A stretch of 64,000 nucleotides of DNA from Lachnotalea glycerini (lineage in GTDB: Bacteria; Bacillota; Clostridia; Lachnospirales; Lachnospiraceae): positions 62,001-126,000 of the forward strand of contig NZ_QICS01000013.1 in NCBI RefSeq assembly GCF_003201285.1, in the 5' to 3' direction. The notes under the pieces are model-generated. The model was not told the origin of the DNA, did no database searches, and saw nothing but the letters and a program-made list of their open reading frames with translations. This document shows positions 15,578 to 23,455 of the stretch, piece by piece. The position numbers and the translations under genes were made by a program. How positions within the stretch are numbered: the stretch's first letter is position 1; every line of letters begins with the position of its first letter.

Positions 15578-17800
15578 CTATTCTCCTGCTATTAATTTGT
15601 TTAATTCTTTTTTTACCTTATCCAAAGCATCTACCGGATTTTCTTCCTTTAAAATTGCTTTCTTAATTCCGCAGGATATCACTTTATCTACAGCCTCTGT
15701 ATTGATAATCTGCTTTTTGGTATCCAGTATTTCTTCTCGTAAATGTCCAAGCTCAATTCTTTCATTTACCATGTTAAGCCACGGATAGCTCACCTTAAGT
15801 GTATCATCTTGAAATACCGTCGTGATTGGTACACAGCCACACAAACGCATATTAGATATCGCAATTTTGTCATTTAAATTCCATTTGATAAATTCATAAC
15901 ATTCATCTACATGCTTTGAAAATTTATTGATTCCAAGTGCCCAACCACCAAGCATTGGCTTATAACCCGGTACCGGAACGGCTCCTATATATTTTTCATA
16001 AGTGTCACCCTCAAGTGAATACTTTCCGGGCTGATAGTGAGATGCAAATCCATGTGCCATTGGAATCTTGCCCTTTAACAACAATTCAAAAATGTCATCC
16101 CAGAAATATTCCTCCGTGCCCGTTGGTATATGTTCAAAGGTAGTAACCAGATTCTCTAGTGCCTTTACATTTTCATCACTGTCAATGATGACCTTACCCC
16201 ATCGGTCTACAATTTTGCCATAAAAGGCCCATTGCCGCGGTATAAATTCGTTAATAAGACCAATCGGTTCCAATGCAGTTGCAGCAGTTCCATATTCAAA
16301 AGGAGATTTAGGGTTGCATTTTCTATCAAAAAATTCTGCAATAGTATTAAAATTGGACCAAGTATTGGGTACTGATAAATCAAAGCCATACATACGCATG
16401 AATTGCGCTTTGATATCTGGATTGGAAAATATATCTTTTCGATACAGCAATACCTGTGTTGTTGCAATAATTGGAAATATGTGTACCCCCCGATCGCCCT
16501 TATAGAAAGCATCTAAGATGGTTCTTGGGTATCGGGAAAGTAAATTATCCTCTTTTGCCTTTTTGGACATATCAGTCAAAACATTACCTGCCAGTACGCT
16601 TCTAAGCCACGGCAAATCCAGCATATAGATATCATATTCCTTTGATTGTGTCTGAAATTCAAGCTCTAATTGCCCTCTAAGCTTTGTATACTCCAGTTCA
16701 TGGAATTCCACATGAATACCATAAGACTGTTTAAAGCTTGCCGCCAGTTTCTTTAAGGCATTTGTGGCATCACAGCGATATGCCAGGATGCGGATCGTAT
16801 GATTGGCGTATGATTTGTTATTGCTTTCCTGAATTCCATATTTTTTCTTTGATTTCACATATATCGTACTTTTTTCCGGAAGATTTCGGTTGGACAGCAT
16901 CTCATTCATTTTCTTACCAGCCTGTTTTCCCATTAATATAGCATTTCTTCCGTATTGAATAACGTTTTTTTGTAATTCTGTCATATACCATTTCTCGCCT
17001 GCTAATGCATGAATACAAATATCTGCATGGAGAATATTACATGCCTCTGCACATATTTGAGCAAATTCTACCGAAGAGGTTATAATATGTTCGGGTTTTG
17101 GCTCAAAACTCATAATGCTTTGATAAATACGGTCAAAAATAGCTTCCCGGTTAATTTCTTTAATGATAATAATATCCTCTTGCCTTGCTTCTCTTGCTGC
17201 TAGATATCCTTCTGCGCAGTCTCGCTCATTGGAGAATTCCTGCTTACCAAGAAGAAGCTTTATATTGCATTCTTTATCTTTTTCCAGCAGACTGCTTGTA
17301 ATATCGTATACCAAATCCTTATTTTCAAATAAAATATTGCTAAAGCTTTCCTGTTCTACTTTTCGTTCTACAAAAACAAGAGAAACTCCCTTTTTTTCAA
17401 TCTGTTGATACTTTTTGATATTTTTAGAATCATTGGATACCATAATAATTCCAACTGCACCGATATTTACTAGCTGTTCCAGAAATTGATTTTCTAATAC
17501 AATATTATTGTGAGTCAGCTTGAGCACCGTTATAAAGCTTTTCATATCCAAATATTCGGTAAGTCCTTTGTATATGTCGTTATAGGGTTCATCCAAATTG
17601 GGAAATAGGATGCCGATGATTTTTCTTTTTTGTCCTTTTAGATTCTGAGCCATATAATTTGGCCGATAATCCAACTCTTCCATTGCTTGTTTAATCAGCT
17701 CTATCTTATCTTCATTTACATTTTCTTTTCCGTTGATATAATTTGATACGGTTCCTACGGAAACACCTGCAAGCCGTGCAACATCTCTTATTGTATACAT
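15578..17800 (-). CDS. LacI-type regulator fused to a solute-binding-protein domain
   Basis: 740 residues, about twice a normal LacI protein. Residues 1-60 are the LacI helix-turn-helix and hinge (MYTIRDVARLAGVSVGTVSN, DYRPNYMAQNLKG). Residues ~61-320 are the type 1 periplasmic-binding-like effector domain (IIGILFPNLDEPYNDIYKGL). From ~330 to the end comes a second unit resembling a family 1 extracellular solute-binding protein (IRILAYRCDATNALKKLAAS, YDIYMLDLPWLRSVLAG, PMLGGWALGINKFSKH). There is no signal peptide or membrane segment, so this importer-type domain sits in the cytoplasm. It lies 10 nt after the epimerase gene and probably represses its own operon through the TGAAACGTTTCA site, sensing one or two ligands. 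Confidence 0.85.
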   Translation of the reverse strand: MYTIRDVARLAGVSVGTVSNYINGKENVNEDKIELIKQAMEELDYRPNYMAQNLKGQKRKIIGILFPNLDEPYNDIYKGLTEYLDMKSFITVLKLTHNNIVLENQFLEQLVNIGAVGIIMVSNDSKNIKKYQQIEKKGVSLVFVERKVEQESFSNILFENKDLVYDITSSLLEKDKECNIKLLLGKQEFSNERDCAEGYLAAREARQEDIIIIKEINREAIFDRIYQSIMSFEPKPEHIITSSVEFAQICAEACNILHADICIHALAGEKWYMTELQKNVIQYGRNAILMGKQAGKKMNEMLSNRNLPEKSTIYVKSKKKYGIQESNNKSYANHTIRILAYRCDATNALKKLAASFKQSYGIHVEFHELEYTKLRGQLELEFQTQSKEYDIYMLDLPWLRSVLAGNVLTDMSKKAKEDNLLSRYPRTILDAFYKGDRGVHIFPIIATTQVLLYRKDIFSNPDIKAQFMRMYGFDLSVPNTWSNFNTIAEFFDRKCNPKSPFEYGTAATALEPIGLINEFIPRQWAFYGKIVDRWGKVIIDSDENVKALENLVTTFEHIPTGTEEYFWDDIFELLLKGKIPMAHGFASHYQPGKYSLEGDTYEKYIGAVPVPGYKPMLGGWALGINKFSKHVDECYEFIKWNLNDKIAISNMRLCGCVPITTVFQDDTLKVSYPWLNMVNERIELGHLREEILDTKKQIINTEAVDKVISCGIKKAILKEENPVDALDKVKKELNKLIAGE

Positions 17801-17810
17801 AGACCATCCT

Positions 17811-18689
17811 TTATCGTTTCATTTTTTCCCTTAACATTTTAACTGAGTTACTAACCTGTTTTTCCATTTCAGCCATGGTTGCGTTTTGGCTGATATCCCT
17901 CCAAACCTTGATATCACGACCTACCTCGCCTCCCATTTTAATAAAAGGCTCCATTACTATTGCCCCATCATAGTTCACTTCCTTAAGAGCAGTTGTTATT
18001 TCATCCCAGGGCATTTTACCCATTGTATTTGGTGGCTTGCGGTTCGATTCTCCTACATGGAAATGAGCAAGCTGTCTGCCAACCAGTAAAATGGCCTTTT
18101 CAAAGCTGTCCTCTTCAATATTCATATGATAGGTATCCAAAAGTATTTTGCAATTGGGACTATTTACCTTTGTGATGTAGTCCATCGCTTCTTCGGCTGT
18201 ATTTACTAGTGAAGATTCATATCTATTTACCACTTCCACTGCAAATGTGATATTTTTCGCTTCTGCAACTTTCATAATTTCCTTAACTGATTCAACTGAT
18301 CTTTTAATTTCCGGGCTTTTGTCTACAACACCATAGCTATATGTCTGATTCCATGCACCAATATCCACGCCGGAGTACATACTGCCTCCCATTTCTTCCA
18401 TAATATCAAAGGTCTCCAGTGTAAATCGAATGCCTGCCTTTCTAATATCTGCATCCTCTGAAGCAAGATCATATTCCTTGCCAAGCCCTACGGAAAAAGT
18501 AAGCTCTATATTTTGATTTTTAGCAAATTCACCTATCTCTTTACGCATTTCCTTAGACAGCTTCATAAGGGGTCCTGGTGCCACCTCTAAAATATCAAAG
18601 CCAAGCTTTTTTACCTGTTCAATCTGCTTGATAAAATCTGTATCCCAATCCGTGTTAAAATAGCCAAAGTGTATTCCTATTTTATTCAT
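17811..18689 (-). CDS. D-psicose/D-tagatose 3-epimerase family protein
   Basis: 292 residues. The sequence follows clostridial D-psicose (allulose) 3-epimerases: GIHFGYFNTDWDTDF, LGFDILEVAPGPL, and the metal and catalytic residues Glu152 (VEVVNRYES), Asp185 (LLDTYHMNIEEDS), His211 (HFHVGESNRKPP) and Glu246 (MEPFIKMGGEVG). The known enzymes use Glu150, Asp183, His209 and Glu244. It epimerises C3 of free ketohexoses or ketopentoses with Mn or Co. First gene of the operon, after a LacI-type operator, so it is likely induced with the transporter. Substrate preference among psicose, tagatose and xylulose/ribulose cannot be read from sequence. Confidence 0.88.
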   Translation of the reverse strand: MNKIGIHFGYFNTDWDTDFIKQIEQVKKLGFDILEVAPGPLMKLSKEMRKEIGEFAKNQNIELTFSVGLGKEYDLASEDADIRKAGIRFTLETFDIMEEMGGSMYSGVDIGAWNQTYSYGVVDKSPEIKRSVESVKEIMKVAEAKNITFAVEVVNRYESSLVNTAEEAMDYITKVNSPNCKILLDTYHMNIEEDSFEKAILLVGRQLAHFHVGESNRKPPNTMGKMPWDEITTALKEVNYDGAIVMEPFIKMGGEVGRDIKVWRDISQNATMAEMEKQVSNSVKMLREKMKR

Positions 18690-19042
18690 TTCTTCTCCTC
18701 CTGTATAAAGATTGTCAATAATGCAGTTTATTAGCTTAAATTTGAATGCTAAAATTTTATATACTCATAATAGTATAGCCACTTCCATAATTCAATATAT
18801 ACAGAAGCTAATTTCAATGAAACGTTTCAATATACGTTTCAATCATTTTAATCTATTATATTTTTTAAAATGAGGTAATAATTACCACATTACATTATTA
18901 TACAATTATATTTTTTGTTAATTTTATATAATTTTATATTTTGTTACAGTAACAATGTTTTTATTTACAATTGAACGTTTGGTTTTACAACTAATGCATT
19001 ATGGAACAAGAGGAAAATTCAATAAGGTCTTTCCGAACCAAA
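18690..19042. other. Upstream region of the rare-sugar operon
   Basis: An AT-rich spacer. Apart from the operator at 18818-18843, the minus strand holds a TATACT (complement of 18772-18777) that could serve as -10, but I see no convincing -35 hexamer. The stretch from about 18850 to 19030 has long T and A tracts and no reading frame with a ribosome binding site. Confidence 0.4.
18818..18843 (-). promoter_or_regulatory. LacI-family operator (perfect palindrome plus extra half site)
   Basis: TGAAACGTTTCA (18818-18829) is a perfect 12-bp palindrome with the central CG typical of LacI/CcpA-family sites. ACGTTTCAAT then recurs as a direct repeat (18822-18831 and 18834-18843). The site lies about 130 nt upstream of the epimerase start. 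The operon encodes its own LacI-type protein, the probable ligand; a catabolite-control (CcpA) role is the alternative. Confidence 0.65.
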
Positions 19043-19088
19043 AAAAATATACCTCACATTGTAATAGAACAATGAAAGGTATATTTTT
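19043..19088 (-). terminator. Terminator of the unknown gene at 19146-19610
   Basis: A 12-bp stem, AAAAATATACCT (19043-19054) with AGGTATATTTTT (19077-19088), with an inner CATTGT/ACAATG pairing. Read on the minus strand it ends in an eight-T run, fitting termination of the gene just to its right. Confidence 0.8.
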
Positions 19089-19145
19089 CACAACAAAAGA
19101 GTGTGAGATGTGATATCGAAAATGCTTTATCTGCCGCTTTATGGA

Positions 19146-19610
19146 TTAATCTATCTTAATTTTATCCGAATTTTTATTTGCAAGCTCTACCTGCTCTAGC
19201 AGTGAATTAAAACCATCCAGCATCGATTTAAAATCTTCCACAGATACATTATGGTTTAAAAAGATATGCTCCGTTCTTGACTTCACATGATCCATTTCCT
19301 CCGCAAGTTTTAAATAAATAGCTGCATCATTTATTTCTTTTGCCTTTTTAAATTTGGCAATATCCTCGGTTATAAAATCAATAATCTCTTTATAACTCGC
19401 ATATTTGCCATGAACCATTGCATATGGCTTCATCCGTTGCAAAAAATACTTATCTTTGCGAGTAATGTTAAATTCATAGGCAACCTCTAAACCATCACCC
19501 AAATCAAAACTGGCAATATGCATTGTACTTGAAAAGTTATGAATTTCCTTAGCACCAAGCTGACTAAGCATCATATCAATTACATCGCCGTTCACATCAC
19601 TTTTTTGCAT
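19146..19610 (-). CDS. Conserved hypothetical protein
   Basis: 154 residues, not recognised. It begins MQKSDVNGDVIDMMLSQLGA after a GGGGG ribosome site; an in-frame TTG six bases upstream is less likely. No signal peptide or membrane segment. Secondary-structure impression: mixed alpha/beta N-terminal half (MHIASFDLGDGLEVAYEFNI) and a helical C-terminal half rich in Lys, Glu and Asp, so probably a soluble cytoplasmic protein. It stands alone, with its own terminator, between the rare-sugar operon and a transporter gene. Confidence 0.7.
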   Translation of the reverse strand: MQKSDVNGDVIDMMLSQLGAKEIHNFSSTMHIASFDLGDGLEVAYEFNITRKDKYFLQRMKPYAMVHGKYASYKEIIDFITEDIAKFKKAKEINDAAIYLKLAEEMDHVKSRTEHIFLNHNVSVEDFKSMLDGFNSLLEQVELANKNSDKIKID

Positions 19611-19736
19611 AATCAATTCCCCCTTTGGAATAGAATAGGTTGAAAATATATTTTCACCCTAATTTTGTAATTCCACCCTATAGACAAGCGGAATCATACA
19701 CACAATATTAGCTGAATCGATAAAACTATAATACTA

Positions 19737-21005
19737 TTAGCTGTATTTCAAGTATAGAACTACGGTTGCAATAACAATTGAAATGATCATAAGTGGAAAG
19801 CCTCTTTTTAAATAATAGGAAAATGTAATTGGATATCCGTTCTTTTTGCTTATTCCTGATAAAACTACATTGGCTGATGCTCCAATTAAAGTTCCGTTTC
19901 CTCCAAGGCATGCTCCAAGAGATAATGCCCACCATAAAGGCAATACTTGCATACCGCCGCTTTGCATGGTTAAAATCAATGGAATCATGGTTGCAACAAA
20001 CGGAATATTATCAAGGAACGCCGATACGATAGCCGAAATCCATAGTATTAAAATCATTGTCATAATTTGATGCCCATTCGTAATCGCAAGCAATCCATTT
20101 GCAAGCATTTCAATCACACCTGTTTTTTCAAGACCTCCCACAACAATAAACAAACCCATGAAGAAAATTATAGTAGACCATTCAACACTTAGTATAATTT
20201 CCTCTGGATCCTGCTTCCCTATCAACAGCATAATAGTAGCCGCTGTCAGCGCAATAATACTGGATTCCATGCCCAGCCAATCATGCAGGATAAAGGAAGC
20301 AACAACTAATATCATAACTATAATGCTTTTCACCATCAGAGAATGGCTTTTAATTGCTTTCTTTTCATCCAATCTCATTATCTTTTCCATTTTGTCAGCA
20401 GCTACCTGCAAATTTTTACCATATATAAAATAAAACAATAAAGCATTTACAAACATAACAAAGAATGCAGTTAAACCTGTATTTAAAATAAAGTCAATAA
20501 AGCTTAAATGAGCAGCACTTCCAATCATAATATTAGGGGGGTCGCCTATCAAGGTTGCTGTTCCGCCTATATTAGATGCCATAATCTGTGTCATCAAAAA
20601 CGGAACAGGGTTTAACTCAAGAATTCCTGTTACTGCAATTGTCATTGGACCTACAAGCAATACTGTCGTAACATTATCTAAGAATGCCGATAGAACCGCT
20701 GTAATAATCATAAACGTTACCATAATAATCCATGGATTTCCCTTTGACAGCTTCGCACTCATAATTGCAATATATTCAAAAATACCAGATTGCTTGACTA
20801 CTGCAACAAAGAGCATCATTCCCATTAAAACGCCAATTGTATTGAAATCGACTGTTTCAATGCATTCATTCGCTGTAATAACATGGCATATAACCAATAA
20901 TACTGCTCCTGCAATAGCAGCAACTGATCTGTGAACCTTTTCAGTCATTATAGCAGTCATAGTAACCAAAAATATTACAATTGCTATAATTTGTACTTCT
21001 GTCAT
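19737..21005 (-). CDS. ArsB/NhaD-type (ion transporter superfamily) membrane protein
   Basis: 422 residues, about 11-12 hydrophobic helices. Two internally repeated halves each carry the family motif: VLSAFLDNVTTVLLVGP near residue 100 and IVSAFLDNIPFVATMIP near 320, plus paired SNIGGTATLIGDPPNIM and GACLGGNGTLIGASANVV substrate-site loops. The architecture is that of the arsenite/Na+:H+/dicarboxylate transporter superfamily. I chose the ATG at 21005 behind GAGG over an upstream ATG at 21041. Substrate unknown: arsenite is possible but no arsenic genes are nearby. Confidence 0.88.
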   Translation of the reverse strand: MTEVQIIAIVIFLVTMTAIMTEKVHRSVAAIAGAVLLVICHVITANECIETVDFNTIGVLMGMMLFVAVVKQSGIFEYIAIMSAKLSKGNPWIIMVTFMIITAVLSAFLDNVTTVLLVGPMTIAVTGILELNPVPFLMTQIMASNIGGTATLIGDPPNIMIGSAAHLSFIDFILNTGLTAFFVMFVNALLFYFIYGKNLQVAADKMEKIMRLDEKKAIKSHSLMVKSIIVMILVVASFILHDWLGMESSIIALTAATIMLLIGKQDPEEIILSVEWSTIIFFMGLFIVVGGLEKTGVIEMLANGLLAITNGHQIMTMILILWISAIVSAFLDNIPFVATMIPLILTMQSGGMQVLPLWWALSLGACLGGNGTLIGASANVVLSGISKKNGYPITFSYYLKRGFPLMIISIVIATVVLYLKYS

Positions 21006-21176
21006 AACATCATCCTCTTTTATCTTCTTATTTGTTACCATTCAATCTTCTGGCTAAATAGCAGCTATAACTTTTTCGAATTATAACATATCCTAAATTC
21101 CAAAATAATTATAGCTCTACTAAGGATAAAATGCTATAGATTTTTATATCAAATTTTAGTACAATCGAAATTTATT

Positions 21177-21956
21177 TTAATTGTTTTCATAAATTTTTAA
21201 AACCCCATAATATTTATTGATTGTACTAGTATCACTCACATATTGACCGACATCCTCCGGTCCATAGCGAAGCAGGTAATAATCCATATCATGAAGAATA
21301 TGGTAAATATTTATGACTTCATTTACATCATGGGTTTCCTTTGCCTGTTTCACAGATTCCCTCATGGATGTAAAATCTGCTTTCAGGTCCTCATTGCTTA
21401 TATACTCCAATATTTCATCAATTAGTGCTATATAACTGTCTGCGTCATACTCATTATTGGTTGATACCGTGGTTGCATACTTTTGCATATATTCGTCCTT
21501 CGTAAGTCCTGATTCTTCCAGGGAGATTTCTGTATCAAATGCCCAACCTATTTGTATTTCACCTGTCTGCTCCAGATAATTCCACATCAAACTGTCCGAA
21601 TCAGAAAGCTGTTCAATTAAATTATCAAACATAATACCGTTCTCCAAACTTAGATTTGCACTTTTTACACGTTCCGTCATACTCTCAATTTGCTCGTCCG
21701 TCATTCCGCTCAAAGCGATTTCTCTCATCTTTAATACTGTCTCTTTATTTGGAGCAGATTCTTCTGACACAGAGTTCTCTTCATTTGTATCTTCTTGGTT
21801 TGTTACAGCTTGTTCTTGTGTATCAGTCTCTTTTGTTTGCTCTTGCTGCTGCGTTTCAGCATCAGAAGCCTTTGTACATCCGGTAAAAAATACAACACTG
21901 AGTATAAAAATCATCCCTGTTGTACTTATCACCCTTTTCATTTCCTTCCTGCTCAT
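21177..21956 (-). CDS. Secreted lipoprotein, unknown function
   Basis: 259 residues. Signal peptide with lipobox (SVVFFTGC, Cys near residue 27), then a ~45-residue Gln/Thr/Glu-rich linker, then a helical domain beginning at VLKMREIALSGMTDEQIESM. ATG at 21956 follows AAGGAGGT. No catalytic motif is recognised. The protein is probably anchored on the outer face of the membrane. It reads leftward towards the transporter gene, 171 nt away, with no shared function evident. Confidence 0.75.
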   Translation of the reverse strand: MSRKEMKRVISTTGMIFILSVVFFTGCTKASDAETQQQEQTKETDTQEQAVTNQEDTNEENSVSEESAPNKETVLKMREIALSGMTDEQIESMTERVKSANLSLENGIMFDNLIEQLSDSDSLMWNYLEQTGEIQIGWAFDTEISLEESGLTKDEYMQKYATTVSTNNEYDADSYIALIDEILEYISNEDLKADFTSMRESVKQAKETHDVNEVINIYHILHDMDYYLLRYGPEDVGQYVSDTSTINKYYGVLKIYENN

Positions 21957-22036
21957 TTCAATTTACCTCCTTACAATTTCCTTAATTAAACTTCAAGGCT
22001 ATACTCTCATTTTGTATCATTTTGTTATTTATATAA

Positions 22037-22242
22037 TTACAAATAAATTTTCAAATAACAAACAACTGATAAATCTATAAGCCATTCATTATCTTCTTGT
22101 ATTGCAAACCAATGTAACATTTCTAAATCAAGAACCTCTTCTACATCAACGCCATTTACCGCTAAGAGTACTAATTTAGAATTAATATTATTACTCCATG
22201 AAAAATAGATTATCTTATTATAGCATATTTTACGAAAGGATG
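22037..22242 (-). pseudogene. Orphan 3' gene fragment without start
   Basis: An open stretch of about 65 codons ending in TAA at 22037-22039, readable as a protein-like tail (LVLLAVNGVDVEEVLDLEML and HWFAIQEDNEWLIDLSV), with ordinary codon use and no start codon; a stop codon precedes it in frame. It looks like the 3' end of a gene whose 5' part was lost. The family is not recognised. It marks the left border of the decayed, AT-rich region. Confidence 0.4.
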
Positions 22243-23076
22243 AGTCGGTATTTCATTTGCAAACAACTGAAGTTATTTTTTATATGTAGATATTAGCTCT
22301 TTTTAAATTAAAAATTTTATATAAAATAAATGATTGTTTATCAAATCGTAAGCTATTGTAAAAATAAGTTAATTTGTCAGCTTTTTTGTAATAAATAATT
22401 AATTTTAATAGTTTAGATTTATTGACGAAGATGCAATTTTTGATAACTAAAGGTGGGTTTTTTGATAGAAAATTCTTTATCTTTAATTTGGGAACCTTAA
22501 CTTTTAGTATTAGACGAACCAATCAATTGATTAATCCATAGGGTATTATTGAGTTTCGAGAATTAATCAATAAATTTTTGCAATTACGAAATGAACTTTA
22601 TAATATCTAGCCATATTTTAAATAAATTAAAAAAATTCAACCCGTTTTAGTTTTATTACTCATAGAAGCTTAGTAAATGATCTTACAAGTATCGAATTGA
22701 ATTTAATCGGTCAAAATATTATTTTAATAGAAGTAGAAGATGTGTAGAAAACACTATCGGGTTATTAAGAAAGACTATCCCCTTACGGCAGTTATATAAA
22801 TCTTATTTTTTTAGTAACTACTAAAGCCGTTCTAAAAAGCAAATTTCCAGCTGGGAATGTATCTGGCCCCAATCCTGACGGGGGGTCCCCGTCCTTATCT
22901 TTGTAATATCCGTTTTCGCTAAGTACAGCATTTGGGTGCACGTCAGCAATGGGGTGCGATTATTACTAATCTCACCCCTCTATTGCATATAATTAATTAT
23001 TTAAACTACTGTTGCAAATGTATCACTTTGTTACCTAGTATTTCTCTGTCATAAACTTTAATTGCCCTTATAAAAA
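22243..23076. other. Decayed AT-rich region with no intact gene
   Basis: About 830 bp without a supported gene. An 80-codon frame at 22280-22522 starts with TTG and lacks a ribosome site, so it is not called. The stretch includes the probable IS30 relic (22681-22830), then a sharply GC-richer segment (about 22840-22980) containing a perfect 7-bp hairpin GACGGGG/CCCCGTC (22877-22893) and an imperfect one, GGGGTG/CACCCC (22951-22978). These suggest foreign or rearranged DNA next to the RiPP-like locus. Confidence 0.5.
22681..22830 (+). mobile_element. Possible IS30-family transposase relic (3' end)
   Basis: Frame +1 from 22681 reads through KYYFNRSRR, CVENTIGLLRKTIP and LRQLYKS before a TAA near 22827. 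This resembles the C-terminal end of IS30 transposases (YF...RG.NENTNGLLR.ylPKG). Only about 45 codons survive, there is no start, and the terminal PKGTDF-like motif is lost, so it is a dead fragment. The match is by eye and short. Confidence 0.35.
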
Positions 23077-23211
23077 CTATTTTACTGCATATTTTGTGTT
23101 TACACCACAAAGATTTTTCTGTGAATAAATTTTTTTAATATCTGTCTGATTGTTAAGCATCTTTAATCCTTTAAGCTTAATTAAGTTAATATCTTGATTT
23201 TTGTTTGTCAT
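23077..23211 (-). CDS. Candidate RiPP precursor peptide (44 aa)
   Basis: A 44-codon gene reading leftward, with ATG at 23211 behind AAAGGGG (9 nt) and an additional AAGGAGG further up, and TAG at 23077. The first ~30 residues (MTNKNQDINLIKLKGLKML, then NNQTDIKKIYSQ) are rich in Lys, Asn and Ile like RiPP leaders. The tail KNLCGVNTKYAVK has a single Cys and would be the core. It lies immediately downstream of three radical SAM genes on the same strand. A decayed second copy lies between it and them, in which the CGVN codons are still recognisable. The role as the modified substrate is inferred from size, context and duplication. Confidence 0.6.
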   Translation of the reverse strand: MTNKNQDINLIKLKGLKMLNNQTDIKKIYSQKNLCGVNTKYAVK

Positions 23212-23283
23212 GTGATTATTCCCCTTTCCTCCTTATTATTGTATATATAAAATCTATAAAGACTTTATAACTTAATTATTGTG

Positions 23284-23402
23284 TTATATAAATTACGTTT
23301 ACACCGCAAATTTTTAATTAATAATATTCTTAATATTTGTTTCCTAACTCTAAAATTTTTAATAATTAAGCAATATTAAGTTTATATTTTGATTTTTAAG
23401 CT
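23284..23402 (-). pseudogene. Decayed second copy of the precursor gene
   Basis: On the minus strand this stretch aligns by eye with the intact 44-codon gene: AATCAA-ATATAAACTTAAT near the 5' end, then AAAAATTTGCGGTGTAAAC near the 3' end, against AAAAATCTTTGTGGTGTAAAC in the intact gene. The segment TGC GGT GTA AAC still encodes CGVN, with a synonymous third base in the Cys codon. The start codon is lost and several stops and frameshifts interrupt it. A tandem duplication followed by decay is the simplest reading. Confidence 0.55.
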
Positions 23403-23455
23403 ATGAGATTATACTCATACTTTCACTGTTAAAACAATAATGTTTAGATACATTC

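Noticed and set aside
19737-21005. Calling the transporter an arsenite pump
   Set aside because: No arsR, arsC or other arsenic gene is nearby, and this superfamily also contains Na+/H+ and dicarboxylate carriers, so only the superfamily is claimed.
22280-22522. An 80-codon open frame on the minus strand in the decayed region
   Set aside because: It starts with TTG without a ribosome site, has no recognisable domain, and its composition is what long AT-rich sequence gives by chance.
22836-22962. Minus-strand protein-like reading HPNAVLSENGYYKDKDG as a second small gene
   Set aside because: Stop codons lie immediately before it, no ATG or ribosome site is present, and the family was not recognised.
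22951-22978. Hairpin GGGGTG/CACCCC downstream of the precursor gene as its terminator
   Set aside because: No T run follows on either strand and it lies about 100 nt past the stop codon; I list it only as part of the GC-rich block.
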